NCBI GenBank assembly: GCA_017640665.1
Contig: JAEPQE010000001.1
Location: 372,001-436,000 of the forward strand
From: Balneolaceae bacterium
GTDB taxonomy: Bacteria; Bacteroidota; Rhodothermia; Balneolales; Balneolaceae
DNA: 64,000 nucleotides
Direction of reading: 5' to 3'
This document shows positions 18,622 through 27,196 of this stretch, piece by piece. The position numbers and the translations under genes are program-made. The notes under the pieces were generated by a model. It worked only from the letters and a program-made list of their open reading frames with translations, had not been told where the DNA came from and made no database searches. Position 1 is the stretch's first letter, and every line of letters begins with the position of its first letter.

Positions 18622-19497
18622 TTACCTCAAATATTCCCTAAACCAGCCGATAGTCCATCCTAAAACTTCCAAAAAAGGTACCGGGAAGTCCATTTCTTCG
18701 AATGGATGGGCTGCTCCGAAGGTATGACCTGTATTGGCAACCAAGCGTAATTCTTTATCTTTTGAGGCACATTCTATGTGTAATTCTTCTGAATCGGTAT
18801 AGGGTACGGTCTCATCTTCTCTTGCGTGTATAAATAAGGATGGTATTCGAACATCGGCAACTCGCTTCATAGCCATTAAATGGTCGGCATTAGAAACGGC
18901 ATCTTCATAAACAACCTTGCCCACTTTCATAATTTGACCCGTACGACCATTATCTACTTCGATAAATCCCTGAGATTTCCATTTTTCAATTTTCTCCTCT
19001 GCCCAACGCCCCATATAGTTACCAACAGCTGACCACGTAACCAGGCATTGGATCGATTCATATTCTGCAGCAGCCACTATTGCAGTATGCCCTCCTCTCG
19101 AGTGCCCTATAATTCCTATAGTATCTGTATTAAGATGAGAATGACTATCTTTGATTTCTCCTTTTTGAAGGGCATGTATAATCGTCCCTATGTCATCTAA
19201 ATCCTGCGAGAGTGTTTCCCGCTCAAAAAGATCTAAACGGTCAAGTTCTGTTTTATTTTCTCCAATCCCATTTAAGGAAAAATTCATTGCTAGAACACCA
19301 AACCCACTTCGGGCCATATCTTCACAGGCATCAGGGAAAGGGCCCCAATCTTTAAATCCTTTAAAGCCGTGAAGGAATATGATCACAGGAAATTCTCTTG
19401 AGGTACCGCTTATAGGAGTATATAAATCCCATCGAATAGGTAATCCTTCTGATGAAGGGGTTTGTCCTGACGAAATTGAAATATTGTCGAATTCCAT
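18622..19497 (-). CDS. alpha/beta hydrolase (dienelactone hydrolase-like)
   Basis: Cytoplasmic serine hydrolase of about 291 aa. Oxyanion-region motif FLHGFKGFKDWG, nucleophile elbow GIIGHSRGGHT (GxSxG), acid in HAREDETVPY and late His in ANTGHTFGAAHPF complete a catalytic triad. The start at 19497 begins one base after the RluB stop and is preceded by AGAAAGGG; the longer frame starting at 19560 would overlap rluB and lacks conserved sequence. Last gene of a five-gene minus-strand operon. Substrate unknown; the family hydrolyses small esters or acts on acyl compounds. Confidence 0.88.
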   Translation of the reverse strand: MEFDNISISSGQTPSSEGLPIRWDLYTPISGTSREFPVIIFLHGFKGFKDWGPFPDACEDMARSGFGVLAMNFSLNGIGENKTELDRLDLFERETLSQDLDDIGTIIHALQKGEIKDSHSHLNTDTIGIIGHSRGGHTAIVAAAEYESIQCLVTWSAVGNYMGRWAEEKIEKWKSQGFIEVDNGRTGQIMKVGKVVYEDAVSNADHLMAMKRVADVRIPSLFIHAREDETVPYTDSEELHIECASKDKELRLVANTGHTFGAAHPFEEMDFPVPFLEVLGWTIGWFREYLR

Positions 19498-19498
19498 G

Positions 19499-20335
19499 TT
19501 ACCCTTTCTTAAAGTCAAGTGTGTCCAACTTAACCAGTTTTCGAAGGTCATTAATTTCATTTTGTTTTAAATATCTCCAACGTCCCATCGATACATCTTT
19601 CAAATTCAGCCCTGCATATTCCGTTCTTTTTAGTTTTGTTACTTCTGTCCCATGAAACTCTACCATCCTTCTAATCAGTCGGTTTCTTCCTTCAAATACT
19701 GAAATCAAAAATGTATTTTTAACATCAGCAAATGGTCGGATATTGTAACCAGTGGCTATTCCGTCTTCCAGCTCAACTCCCTTTGCATAAGCATCCAGTT
19801 CATCCTGAGTAAGTGTTCGCTTTGTCTGAACTTCGTATGTTTTTTTAACTTTATAGCTAGGATGCATTAACCGGTGTGCTAAATCTCCATCATTAGTCAA
19901 GATCAAAAGCCCTGTAGTATTTCGATCTAATCTACCTACCGGATACACGCGATAACCTGTTGCGTTTTCGACCTCATCCAGCACCGTATTCCTGCCGCGA
20001 TCGTCATCTGTTGTAGTGATGGTATTCTTAGGTTTATTCAGCAACAGATACACAAACGGTTCCAAAGTAATTTTCTGTCCATCTACCTCTACATCATCCT
20101 TTCGACGGACTTTATAACCCATTTCTGTAATTACTTTACCATTTACTTTAACTTTTCCGTCAGCAATATAGGTATCTGCCTCTCTTCTTGAACACAATCC
20201 TGCATGTGCAATGAATTTGTTTAAGCGGATCTCCTCCGTTTTGGAATAGTTCTGATCTACTTCGTTCGTTTTCTTTTTTTTTGGGTATGATTTCTTTTTT
20301 TGATCGTTGCTAGATTTACTTTTTCTCTTTTTCAT
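19499..20335 (-). CDS. rluB: ribosomal large-subunit pseudouridine synthase (RluB/RsuA family)
   Basis: Converts a uridine of 23S (or 16S) rRNA to pseudouridine. A Lys-rich N-terminal tail (residues 1-30) precedes an S4 RNA-binding domain (IRLNKFIAHAGLCSRREA to VKVNGKVI). The catalytic domain has the RsuA-family signature VGRLDRNTTGLLILTNDGDL with catalytic Asp, followed by HPSYKVKKTYEV. Its ATG overlaps the scpB stop (ATGA-type overlap of four bases), the frequent scpB-rluB linkage. RluB versus RsuA or RluF specificity cannot be settled from sequence alone, but the scpB linkage favours RluB. Confidence 0.9.
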   Translation of the reverse strand: MKKRKSKSSNDQKKKSYPKKKKTNEVDQNYSKTEEIRLNKFIAHAGLCSRREADTYIADGKVKVNGKVITEMGYKVRRKDDVEVDGQKITLEPFVYLLLNKPKNTITTTDDDRGRNTVLDEVENATGYRVYPVGRLDRNTTGLLILTNDGDLAHRLMHPSYKVKKTYEVQTKRTLTQDELDAYAKGVELEDGIATGYNIRPFADVKNTFLISVFEGRNRLIRRMVEFHGTEVTKLKRTEYAGLNLKDVSMGRWRYLKQNEINDLRKLVKLDTLDFKKG

Positions 20336-21072
20336 TCTTCTTCGTCTCCTGAGTTCGTTTCTTCAGGATGCTCTTCTTCTTCACCATCCTGAGCTTCTTG
20401 TTCTTCTCCCTCCGTTGGCTCTTCATCCAATTCTTCCATCATAAGCTGGCGCTCGAGTAAAAGCTGCCGATGTTCTGCCATGTCATCATCTTTAAGGATT
20501 TCTTCTATTTCTCTTGGTTTCGGAAGATCCTGAACAGAGTTCAAACCAAAGTGGCGCAGAAAGTGTTTGGTTGTCCTATACAATAAGGGCTTCCCCGGGC
20601 TATCTGCCCTTCCACTTACTTCAATCAATGCTTTTTCCATTAGCTGTCTTATGATATAACCAGAATCAACTCCACGGATTTGATCTACTTCCGGTTTAGT
20701 GATCGGCTGCCTGTATGCTACTATCGCCAAGCTTTCTATGGCCGATTGAGATAGCTTTCGAAATGCATTTTCGTGTTGAAACACACTCAGCCAGTAATGA
20801 TACTTCGATTGCGTTACAAAAGTATATCCCCCGGCAAGAAGTTCAATTCTAAAGCTCAGCCCATTTTCATCATAACGTTGATTCAGTTTCTCAACAAAAT
20901 TAGCGACTGTACCCTCATCAATTTCGATTTGTTCTTCATTCTCAACAATGATAGAACGGATTTTTTCTCCTGAAATAGGTTCGTCGCTGGCAAAAATCAA
21001 AGCTTCAATTACAGATGAAAGCCTGCTTCCATCAATAAACTGATAATCATTTAATGTCTGTTTCTTACTCAC
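20332..21072 (-). CDS. scpB: segregation and condensation protein B
   Basis: ScpB subunit of the SMC-ScpAB chromosome condensation complex. The tandem winged-helix body is recognisable: LSSVIEALIFASDEPISGEKIR at the start, FRIELLAGGYTFVTQSKYHY, and the characteristic LSQSAIESLAIVAYRQPITKPE and IRGVDSGYIIRQLMEK. The last 50 residues are an acidic tail (many Glu and Asp), common in this phylum. It overlaps the AstE-like gene by eight bases and rluB by four, so all are cotranscribed. scpA is not in the window. Confidence 0.95.
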   Translation of the reverse strand: MSKKQTLNDYQFIDGSRLSSVIEALIFASDEPISGEKIRSIIVENEEQIEIDEGTVANFVEKLNQRYDENGLSFRIELLAGGYTFVTQSKYHYWLSVFQHENAFRKLSQSAIESLAIVAYRQPITKPEVDQIRGVDSGYIIRQLMEKALIEVSGRADSPGKPLLYRTTKHFLRHFGLNSVQDLPKPREIEEILKDDDMAEHRQLLLERQLMMEELDEEPTEGEEQEAQDGEEEEHPEETNSGDEEE

Positions 21073-22021
21073 AATCCCTCACAATAAAAAACCCGTCGTT
21101 TCCTTGCTTCTGGTAAAGAGGCATAAGAAGATATCCGCCTGCCTGTGCTCTGATTTTGCCATTCCGGTCATTTGCCAACCAGTCTCCTTTTACAACTTGA
21201 TCGAAATTCTGAAAGCCCGGTCTCATTTCAAATTCATCACCGTCTTCAATAATATGTTTATATAAAAAGTCTACTTCAGAAGGGTACCCACTTACTCTGC
21301 TCATTAAATAATCGTGCTGTATGTCAAAATCCGGAATATCATTCTTGTTTATCATTCCAACACTTTCAAGAAGAACAAGTAATCCAGCATAGGCATTGTC
21401 CTCTGCTTCTCTGGATCCATGGGTTCCCGTTTCAAAAGCAAAACCAATATGCCCTGCATCTTCAACATATTCCATGGAGGTTCCCGGCAGGGAGTAGTGA
21501 ATTCCTAAAATTCTTGGAACTCCCAGTTTTGAAATTATCTCGATATGCCGCTCGTCATCAGGTGTTATAGTGAAAAGCCCCCCTGAGCCTGAGAACGTAT
21601 GCAAATCAACATAAATAACTTCTTCATCATTAGAATCCAGAACTATCGGATCCAGGATTTGTAACATCTTCTTCACTTCTACCCGGTCTATAGAACTCAG
21701 CTCTCTGGACTTTGTTCTCCTGATCTTATCTAAAATCGAAGTTGTCCATAGCCGGTTCATGTCTTCGTTTACAAAGCGGACACCGGCAGCCAACGCTGGA
21801 ATATTTCCTTTCAATCCCAGAAAACGACCTTTAAGTTTCGACTTAATTGGTTCAATTTCTTCAATAACTCTTTTAATAGCACCTATCCCGGTAGCTTCGT
21901 TGCCATGAATTCCTGCAACCGCAATAATTGTTGGACCTTCTAGCTCTCCAATAACATCTGCGATATAATGCTGTGCTTTTGAGCCGGGTTTTAATCTGTG
22001 TTCTACTTTCGCAAGCTGCAT
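21065..22021 (-). CDS. AstE/aspartoacylase-family zinc carboxypeptidase-like protein
   Basis: Member of the succinylglutamate desuccinylase/aspartoacylase family (M14-like zinc enzymes that cleave N-acyl amino acids). Zinc ligands appear as AGIHGNEATG (HxxE) and later VDLHTFSG (His); FAFETGTHGS carries the likely catalytic Glu. It abuts the GCS2-CBS gene upstream (stop and ATG adjacent) and overlaps scpB downstream. The pairing with a carboxylate-amine ligase suggests that one enzyme makes and the other cleaves an amide of a small carboxylate, which is inference. True arginine-catabolic AstE is unlikely since no ast genes are nearby. Confidence 0.87.
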   Translation of the reverse strand: MQLAKVEHRLKPGSKAQHYIADVIGELEGPTIIAVAGIHGNEATGIGAIKRVIEEIEPIKSKLKGRFLGLKGNIPALAAGVRFVNEDMNRLWTTSILDKIRRTKSRELSSIDRVEVKKMLQILDPIVLDSNDEEVIYVDLHTFSGSGGLFTITPDDERHIEIISKLGVPRILGIHYSLPGTSMEYVEDAGHIGFAFETGTHGSREAEDNAYAGLLVLLESVGMINKNDIPDFDIQHDYLMSRVSGYPSEVDFLYKHIIEDGDEFEMRPGFQNFDQVVKGDWLANDRNGKIRAQAGGYLLMPLYQKQGNDGFFIVRDCE

Positions 22022-23962
22022 TTACTCCTTGTCGTCATTTTCCTCGGCAAGTGCTCTCAATAATCGCCGGGTTATATTCATATAATTTCCTTCCGTAATA
22101 ATACCAACTAATCGACTATTCTTCACTACAGGAAGGCACCCGATTTGCATTTCCTGCATAATGTTCATCGCTTCAATAATTGAGGCTTCAGGGTGAATTG
22201 TAATGGGATTTTGAATCATGAAATCACTAACAGGTAAATTCACAATATCCTTTCCTTCGTTCATCATTTGAGAGTATTCACGAAGCACCATTCTCATTGA
22301 GATCAATCCAACCAAATGTTTCTGATCATCTTCTATAGGTATGTATCTAATTTTCCTCCAATCCATCAGATTTGAAGTAAATTCAATCAAATCTTCTTTA
22401 CGTGCAGTAAAAAGATCTGTAGTCATGAACTCTTCAACTAGTAAACTAGAGGGTTTCCAGTTCTCCATATCATGGACATTTGCAAGACCCCATTTGTGAA
22501 CCGGCTCTCCTTTCTTTTGATTTTTGAGCATGGAAGCAGTAATTGCGGAAACAACCTGTTCTCTATTATTATCTTTTATAAGATTGGAGTATGATCTCAC
22601 TACCCAGTATGACCCCGTTTGCGCGGATTCAACTCTGTCTTGAATAACCCCCAAATAAGTATCAATATCTGATTTATCAATATTAGCTTTATTAAGTCCG
22701 GCATTTGCGATTGGCAGAAGTTCATCAATGATCAGATCCTTAGCAGTTACCTTCTTTCCTTTAGTCCATTCGAATTTGGTATCCAGGCCCATTTTTGATG
22801 CCGCAAAAAAGTTCATTCTCGCATCATCAAACTCCAACTCTTTAGTGATATCGGAATATTCATCTTCGAATCCATTTAAAAGACCCAGCCAAAATGCAGT
22901 ATTTGCCATCTCATCAATAACAGTAGGTCCTGAAGGAAGCACTCGGTTTTCAATTCTCAAATGTGGTTTTCCACTTCCGACTCCATAACAAGGTCTGTTC
23001 CATCTATAAACTGTCCCATTATGTACATTTAGTGCCATTAGTTTAGGAGCTGTTCCATTTTTCAACATCTCCTCAACATCTTCTTCAACATTTGAACTTA
23101 GCAGAACCCTGAAACGGGAAATGTCCTCTTTATAAATATCCAGAATTGAATCCTTCAGCCAGTTTGTTCCAAACATGACACGAGGACTACTTTCCCTTAT
23201 ATGATCGCCCACCCCTCTTGTATCAACAGATTGATGAAAAAGGGCTATCCGGGTTTCTGCCCAAAGTCGCTTTCCCAAAAACAAAGGTGAGTTTACTGCC
23301 CCGGCAAGAACCGGAGCTGTTATTGCCTGTGCAATATTATATTTAGATACAAACTCATCCGGCTTTATTTGTAGATGTACCTGAAATCCGGTATTACATC
23401 CTTCGAGTAAAGGCGTATCAAACTTCATGAGTAGCTCATCCATTCCCTGAATACGAAGCTCGAACTCTTTTCCCCTCATGTTATCAATTGCATCACAAAG
23501 TGCCTTATAGCGGGGAATAGGTGTTAAGCTATCTATCGTTACATCCGCTTTCCTGATGGTTGGAAGTATCCCGGTGAGCAAAACCTCTGAGTCAATTTCT
23601 TCTGCTGCGGCTCTTACCTGCTGAACTCTTTTTTGGAGATTGTGCTCCATTTGAGAAAGCGCATTCCCTTTAAATTCTAATGGTGGGTTGATATTCACTT
23701 CCAGATTAAATTTCGCAAACTCAGTAGTGAAGTGTTCACTTTCTCCTCCCAACCTTTCTAAAACTTCTCCCGCATTCAGAAATGGTTTCCCGTTTCTATC
23801 GATCAAACAAAGCTCTTGTTCAGCTCCGATTCGAATGATATCCGTTTCAAACCATTCTTCATCCAGCATCTTCTTTAATGCACGCAGATCTTTAAGCACG
23901 TTCGTCATAAAGTTCTGAACCTGCTCGTTTGTTTTCGCCAGTTTTACTCTTTGTTCGCCCAT
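22022..23962 (-). CDS. GCS2-family carboxylate-amine ligase fused to CBS-domain pair
   Basis: Two-part enzyme. Residues about 30-430 match the glutamate-cysteine ligase 2 (YbdK-like) fold: IGAEQELCLIDRNGKP near the N-terminus, LLEGCNTGFQVHLQIKP, SSPRVMFGTNWLKDSI and LRIENRVLPSGPT. Residues about 510-640 form two CBS motifs (VEEFMTTDLFTARKEDL through GLISMRMVLREY, and DFMIQNPITIHPEAS through GIITEGNYM), an adenosine-nucleotide-sensing module that probably adjusts activity to energy charge. It heads the operon with the AstE-like gene. The amine and acid substrates are unknown; formation of gamma-glutamyl compounds is only one option. Confidence 0.88.
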   Translation of the reverse strand: MGEQRVKLAKTNEQVQNFMTNVLKDLRALKKMLDEEWFETDIIRIGAEQELCLIDRNGKPFLNAGEVLERLGGESEHFTTEFAKFNLEVNINPPLEFKGNALSQMEHNLQKRVQQVRAAAEEIDSEVLLTGILPTIRKADVTIDSLTPIPRYKALCDAIDNMRGKEFELRIQGMDELLMKFDTPLLEGCNTGFQVHLQIKPDEFVSKYNIAQAITAPVLAGAVNSPLFLGKRLWAETRIALFHQSVDTRGVGDHIRESSPRVMFGTNWLKDSILDIYKEDISRFRVLLSSNVEEDVEEMLKNGTAPKLMALNVHNGTVYRWNRPCYGVGSGKPHLRIENRVLPSGPTVIDEMANTAFWLGLLNGFEDEYSDITKELEFDDARMNFFAASKMGLDTKFEWTKGKKVTAKDLIIDELLPIANAGLNKANIDKSDIDTYLGVIQDRVESAQTGSYWVVRSYSNLIKDNNREQVVSAITASMLKNQKKGEPVHKWGLANVHDMENWKPSSLLVEEFMTTDLFTARKEDLIEFTSNLMDWRKIRYIPIEDDQKHLVGLISMRMVLREYSQMMNEGKDIVNLPVSDFMIQNPITIHPEASIIEAMNIMQEMQIGCLPVVKNSRLVGIITEGNYMNITRRLLRALAEENDDKE

Positions 23963-24022
23963 ATTTTTGTTATGATCTTAACAGATAGGAAATACTTACT
24001 TTCTGATGCTTATTGCAAGTTT

Positions 24023-26461
24023 TTAGCGAATTGCATCTACATTAATATTAATGCGCACTACCGATGTGCTGATTTCTGAATGTTGCTCATAAACTTCCAT
24101 AACCTTTGTAAGCATCGCATCTATGTATTTTGCACCTTTTTCGGGATTTATTTTTATGATTAATTCCCAGTAAAAATTTCTGTTCATCCAACTAATAGCA
24201 GCTACGGATGGTCCCAGAATTTCCAATCCCGGAATAACGTTCTCCACTACGCGTCTTAACACCAGCGCTGCTTTGTTTACTTTCTGCTCTTCTTTTCCTT
24301 TAAGTACAAATTTTATCAATCTGGAATAGGGTGGATAATTCAATGGTTTTCTGAACCCCATTTCTTCTTTTGCAAATCCTTCGTGGTTGTGCATTTTGGC
24401 AAACTGGATCGCTGTGTTTTCAGGTTGACGAGTTTGGATGAATACTTTTCCCGGCTTTGATCCCCGGCCCGATCTACCCGAAACCTGGCTTAATAATTGA
24501 TACGTCCTTTCATTTGATTGGAAAGACGGAAATGCTTGCTCCGTATCTGCATCAATCACTCCTACAACTGTTACATTGGGGAAATCGAGACCCTTAGCAA
24601 CCAGCTGTGTACCAACCAAAATGTCAGCATCACCTTTCCCAAAGGAATTCAGGATTCGTTCATGCGCTCCCTTTTTTGAAGTGGAGTCTTTATCAAATCG
24701 AAGAATATTTGCATCCGGGAATAACTCTTCCAGGCTCTCCTCAATTTTTTGTGTACCTGAACCCTTAATAACCAATTTGTCTGATCCACAAACTTCGCAT
24801 AGTGTATCTGCTTTTCTGGAATATCCGGAATAGTGACACATCAACATATTTTTGTGTTTGTGATAGGTGAGGCTTACCGAACATTCCGGACTTTGAGGTA
24901 TGTGCCCACAGGTTTCGCATTGCATATAACTTGCAAAACCCCGGCGATTGAATAACAGAATGACCTGGTTCTTTTGAGCAAGGGCTTCTTCAACGGCACT
25001 ATACAATGGAATCGAAAGTTCGCCTTTCATAGCCCCAGTATATTGCTTTAGGTCAACGATTTTGACTTCCGGAAGAACTGCTTCGGCGTGCCGCTCTTTT
25101 AGCTCCAACAATGTGGCCTTCCCTTTGCCAGCCATATTAAGTGCCTGCATACTTGGTGTTGCCGAACCCATTATGACTACTGCCTTATTGAGACTCGCTC
25201 TCATGATAGCCGTTTCACGGGCGTGATATCTGGGCGAAGGATCTATTTGTTTATAGGAAGCATCATGCTCTTCGTCAAGAATTATGAGTCCCAGATTTTG
25301 AACGGGAGCAAATAGTGCCGACCGTGGACCTATAGCAATATTTTTTGTCCCTTTCTTGAGCTCTTTCCAGGCTTGTAACCTCTCTCTATTAGTCATCCGA
25401 CTATGCAGAACTGCTATTTCATCACCAAAAATCTGGTAAAAACGGGCAACAGTTTGTGGCGTAAGAGCAATTTCTGGTACCAGTACAATTCCACCTTTCC
25501 TTTGCTCTCTTACCTCTTTTAGCACATGGATGTAAACTTCAGTTTTTCCACTTCCGGTTATCCCATACAATAAGAAGTTCGCGAAAGAGTCTTTTTGTAA
25601 TGACTCTAAAATCTTTTCATAGATCTTCCCTTGAGATTTATTCAGTGATTTTATCGTGTCGGGGTCATAACTAAGGTCCGGTTCTACACTTCCGGATTCA
25701 ACTTCTCTATAAGTGATCCACCCGGAATCCTGAAGCTTTCTTTTTGAATAACCATTGAATTCATCCAGATACTTTAGTGAAGATTGTCTTTTAGGCAAAC
25801 CGACTTCAACTAGTCCTTTTAAAGCAGCTTGCCATTTATTTAATTTTCCATCAATCTCAGAAAGAAAATCATTGGCTTTTTGGGCTGATTTATCTCCTCT
25901 CCAATGCCACTCTCTTTCTGTTTTAACAGATACTTTTGAATCCGGTTCTTCCCATATTTGTAGTACCCCTTTTTTTATCAGTTGATTGAAGACTTTATTC
26001 AAGCCGGTCCCTTTCCACCTCTTTTTGGCTTCATCGAAAAGTAGTTTCTTCTGCTCCCGAATTTCTGAGTACACCTCTTGTTCTTTTTTGGATAATTCAA
26101 CTCCTGAGTGTTCCTCGTTTGTTCGAATATACTTTTTGGAAATGAAATTGAGTCCGGCTGGAAGTGCCGCCTGTATTACTTCTCCCCAACTGCTAAAATA
26201 AAATTGGTGTATCCACTTGGTAAGCTGAAGCAATTCCCCTTCAATCACTGGCTGTTGATCGAGTAGTTTTCTAATTGGCCTGGTTTCAAACTGAGGGGTC
26301 TTAGTATGGATATTTACTACTACTCCAATTGCAAAATAATTTCGGAGAGGTGCCCATGCTCTCACTCCAATCCATACATCTTGTTCTAGGTGATCAGGAA
26401 CTTGATAGGTAAATTCCTGTCGAACTGCTGTTGGAAATACTATGTCGGCGTATTTGGGCAA
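24023..26461 (-). CDS. priA: primosomal protein N' (replication restart helicase PriA)
   Basis: 3'-5' superfamily 2 helicase that reloads the replisome at stalled forks. An N-terminal DNA-binding region (residues 1-100) is followed by helicase motifs: Walker A GITGSGKTEVY, DEEH box LIILDEEHDAS, GSATPS and QVSGRSGRG. The start is TTG at 26461 (an upstream in-frame TGA excludes extension). In the zinc region, the pairs CETC and CEVC of site 1 are intact, but site 2 keeps only one Cys in each half: ECSVS instead of CxxC and CHYSG instead of CHYCG. Both changes fall in the same zinc site, see findings. Single gene, not obviously in an operon. Confidence 0.94.
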   Translation of the reverse strand: MPKYADIVFPTAVRQEFTYQVPDHLEQDVWIGVRAWAPLRNYFAIGVVVNIHTKTPQFETRPIRKLLDQQPVIEGELLQLTKWIHQFYFSSWGEVIQAALPAGLNFISKKYIRTNEEHSGVELSKKEQEVYSEIREQKKLLFDEAKKRWKGTGLNKVFNQLIKKGVLQIWEEPDSKVSVKTEREWHWRGDKSAQKANDFLSEIDGKLNKWQAALKGLVEVGLPKRQSSLKYLDEFNGYSKRKLQDSGWITYREVESGSVEPDLSYDPDTIKSLNKSQGKIYEKILESLQKDSFANFLLYGITGSGKTEVYIHVLKEVREQRKGGIVLVPEIALTPQTVARFYQIFGDEIAVLHSRMTNRERLQAWKELKKGTKNIAIGPRSALFAPVQNLGLIILDEEHDASYKQIDPSPRYHARETAIMRASLNKAVVIMGSATPSMQALNMAGKGKATLLELKERHAEAVLPEVKIVDLKQYTGAMKGELSIPLYSAVEEALAQKNQVILLFNRRGFASYMQCETCGHIPQSPECSVSLTYHKHKNMLMCHYSGYSRKADTLCEVCGSDKLVIKGSGTQKIEESLEELFPDANILRFDKDSTSKKGAHERILNSFGKGDADILVGTQLVAKGLDFPNVTVVGVIDADTEQAFPSFQSNERTYQLLSQVSGRSGRGSKPGKVFIQTRQPENTAIQFAKMHNHEGFAKEEMGFRKPLNYPPYSRLIKFVLKGKEEQKVNKAALVLRRVVENVIPGLEILGPSVAAISWMNRNFYWELIIKINPEKGAKYIDAMLTKVMEVYEQHSEISTSVVRININVDAIR

Positions 26462-26520
26462 TATTCATTCTCTGGATTAAAGCTAAAAAGCTTATCCATT
26501 TAATACGCTGAAATCAACTC

Positions 26521-26610
26521 TTATAATGTCAATATCAGATATATAATTAGAATGATGATTGGTAAAGTAAATACCAAACTCCCTTGCCAATATGTTGTTT
26601 CTTTTTTCAT
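26521..26610 (-). CDS. possible 29-residue single-pass membrane peptide
   Basis: A short reading frame of 29 codons: a basic head (MKKETTYWQG) and a single strongly hydrophobic helix ending in LIIYLILTL. GGAG lies six bases before this ATG; an alternative ATG two codons earlier lies immediately after the GGAG. It occupies the otherwise empty 280 bases between priA and the S23 element and is read in the same direction as priA. Size and shape fit small membrane peptides, but there is no homology evidence, so it may be chance. Confidence 0.4.
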   Translation of the reverse strand: MKKETTYWQGSLVFTLPIIILIIYLILTL

Positions 26611-26721
26611 AGCCATCTCCAAACTTTATAAATTAAAACTTCTTTCAAGAAGACTAGTTCCCGCTCTTAAATAACTTTTCAAAAACCATAAATTTCACCG
26701 CATGAAAATGCTAAGATTTGA

Positions 26722-27193
26722 ATGACTAATATTGAATGGGGAATTACGAAGTACGAGTATTCTTTGACGCATTATTTCTCGCCGTCTTAATACTGGTGGT
26801 TAAAATTGAAATTAATTCATCGCACTCTTTGATAACCGGAATAACAGCTTTGGACTCAATTAATGGTTTTCTATCAATGATCTTTAAACAGACTAAGGTT
26901 TCTCTTAGCTCTTTCACCCCGATTTTTAATTTATGAATGAAATCATTTCTTGATTCTGCATCACAAGCCTCTGCATATTGAAAGGCAGGAGATGTCCCAC
27001 TTCGTACTATTTGTTTAGCAAAGTGTGTTCCTAAATAAGTTTTAGGTAAACGCTCACTGATATAAACGATCGTTAAAGCAAACCCGATTAAGCGCTCTTC
27101 TAAATCATATTTTCTTTTTGTATCCATTTTTATGTTTTGTTGTCTAGTTTCTTTTCGCTCGTTATTTGTAATTCCTTATTCAATATTCGTCAA
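26722..27193. repeat. inverted-repeat-bounded S23 element 1
   Basis: A 36-base left arm (26722-26757) and right arm (27158-27193) are inverted copies with 29 of 36 positions matching; the shared core includes AATATTGAAT and GGAATTAC. The arms enclose the S23 gene, the left arm covering its stop codon. The right arm ends three bases before the yifB stop codon. See the two similar units at 43284 and 56447. Confidence 0.75.
26744..27127 (-). CDS. four helix bundle protein (23S rRNA-IVP / S23 family)
   Basis: Small helical protein (127 aa) of the family first found as ORFs in 23S rRNA intervening sequences; structures are four-helix bundles that form pentamers, and the related Avd protein acts in diversity-generating retroelements. 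Family signatures: ERLIGFALTIVYISERLP, GTHFAKQIVRSGTSPAFQYAEACDAESRNDF in outline, and HKLKIGVKELRETLVCLKII. Compared with its two paralogues here it has a divergent first helix and a basic C-terminal tail (ARNNASKNTRTS). It lies inside an inverted-repeat unit and is not part of any rRNA gene. Function unknown. Confidence 0.88.
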   Translation of the reverse strand: MDTKRKYDLEERLIGFALTIVYISERLPKTYLGTHFAKQIVRSGTSPAFQYAEACDAESRNDFIHKLKIGVKELRETLVCLKIIDRKPLIESKAVIPVIKECDELISILTTSIKTARNNASKNTRTS

Positions 27194-27196
27194 TCC

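Noticed and set aside
26744-27127. S23 genes as accessory (Avd) genes of a diversity-generating retroelement
   Set aside because: No reverse transcriptase, template repeat or variable-repeat target gene occurs near any of the three copies.
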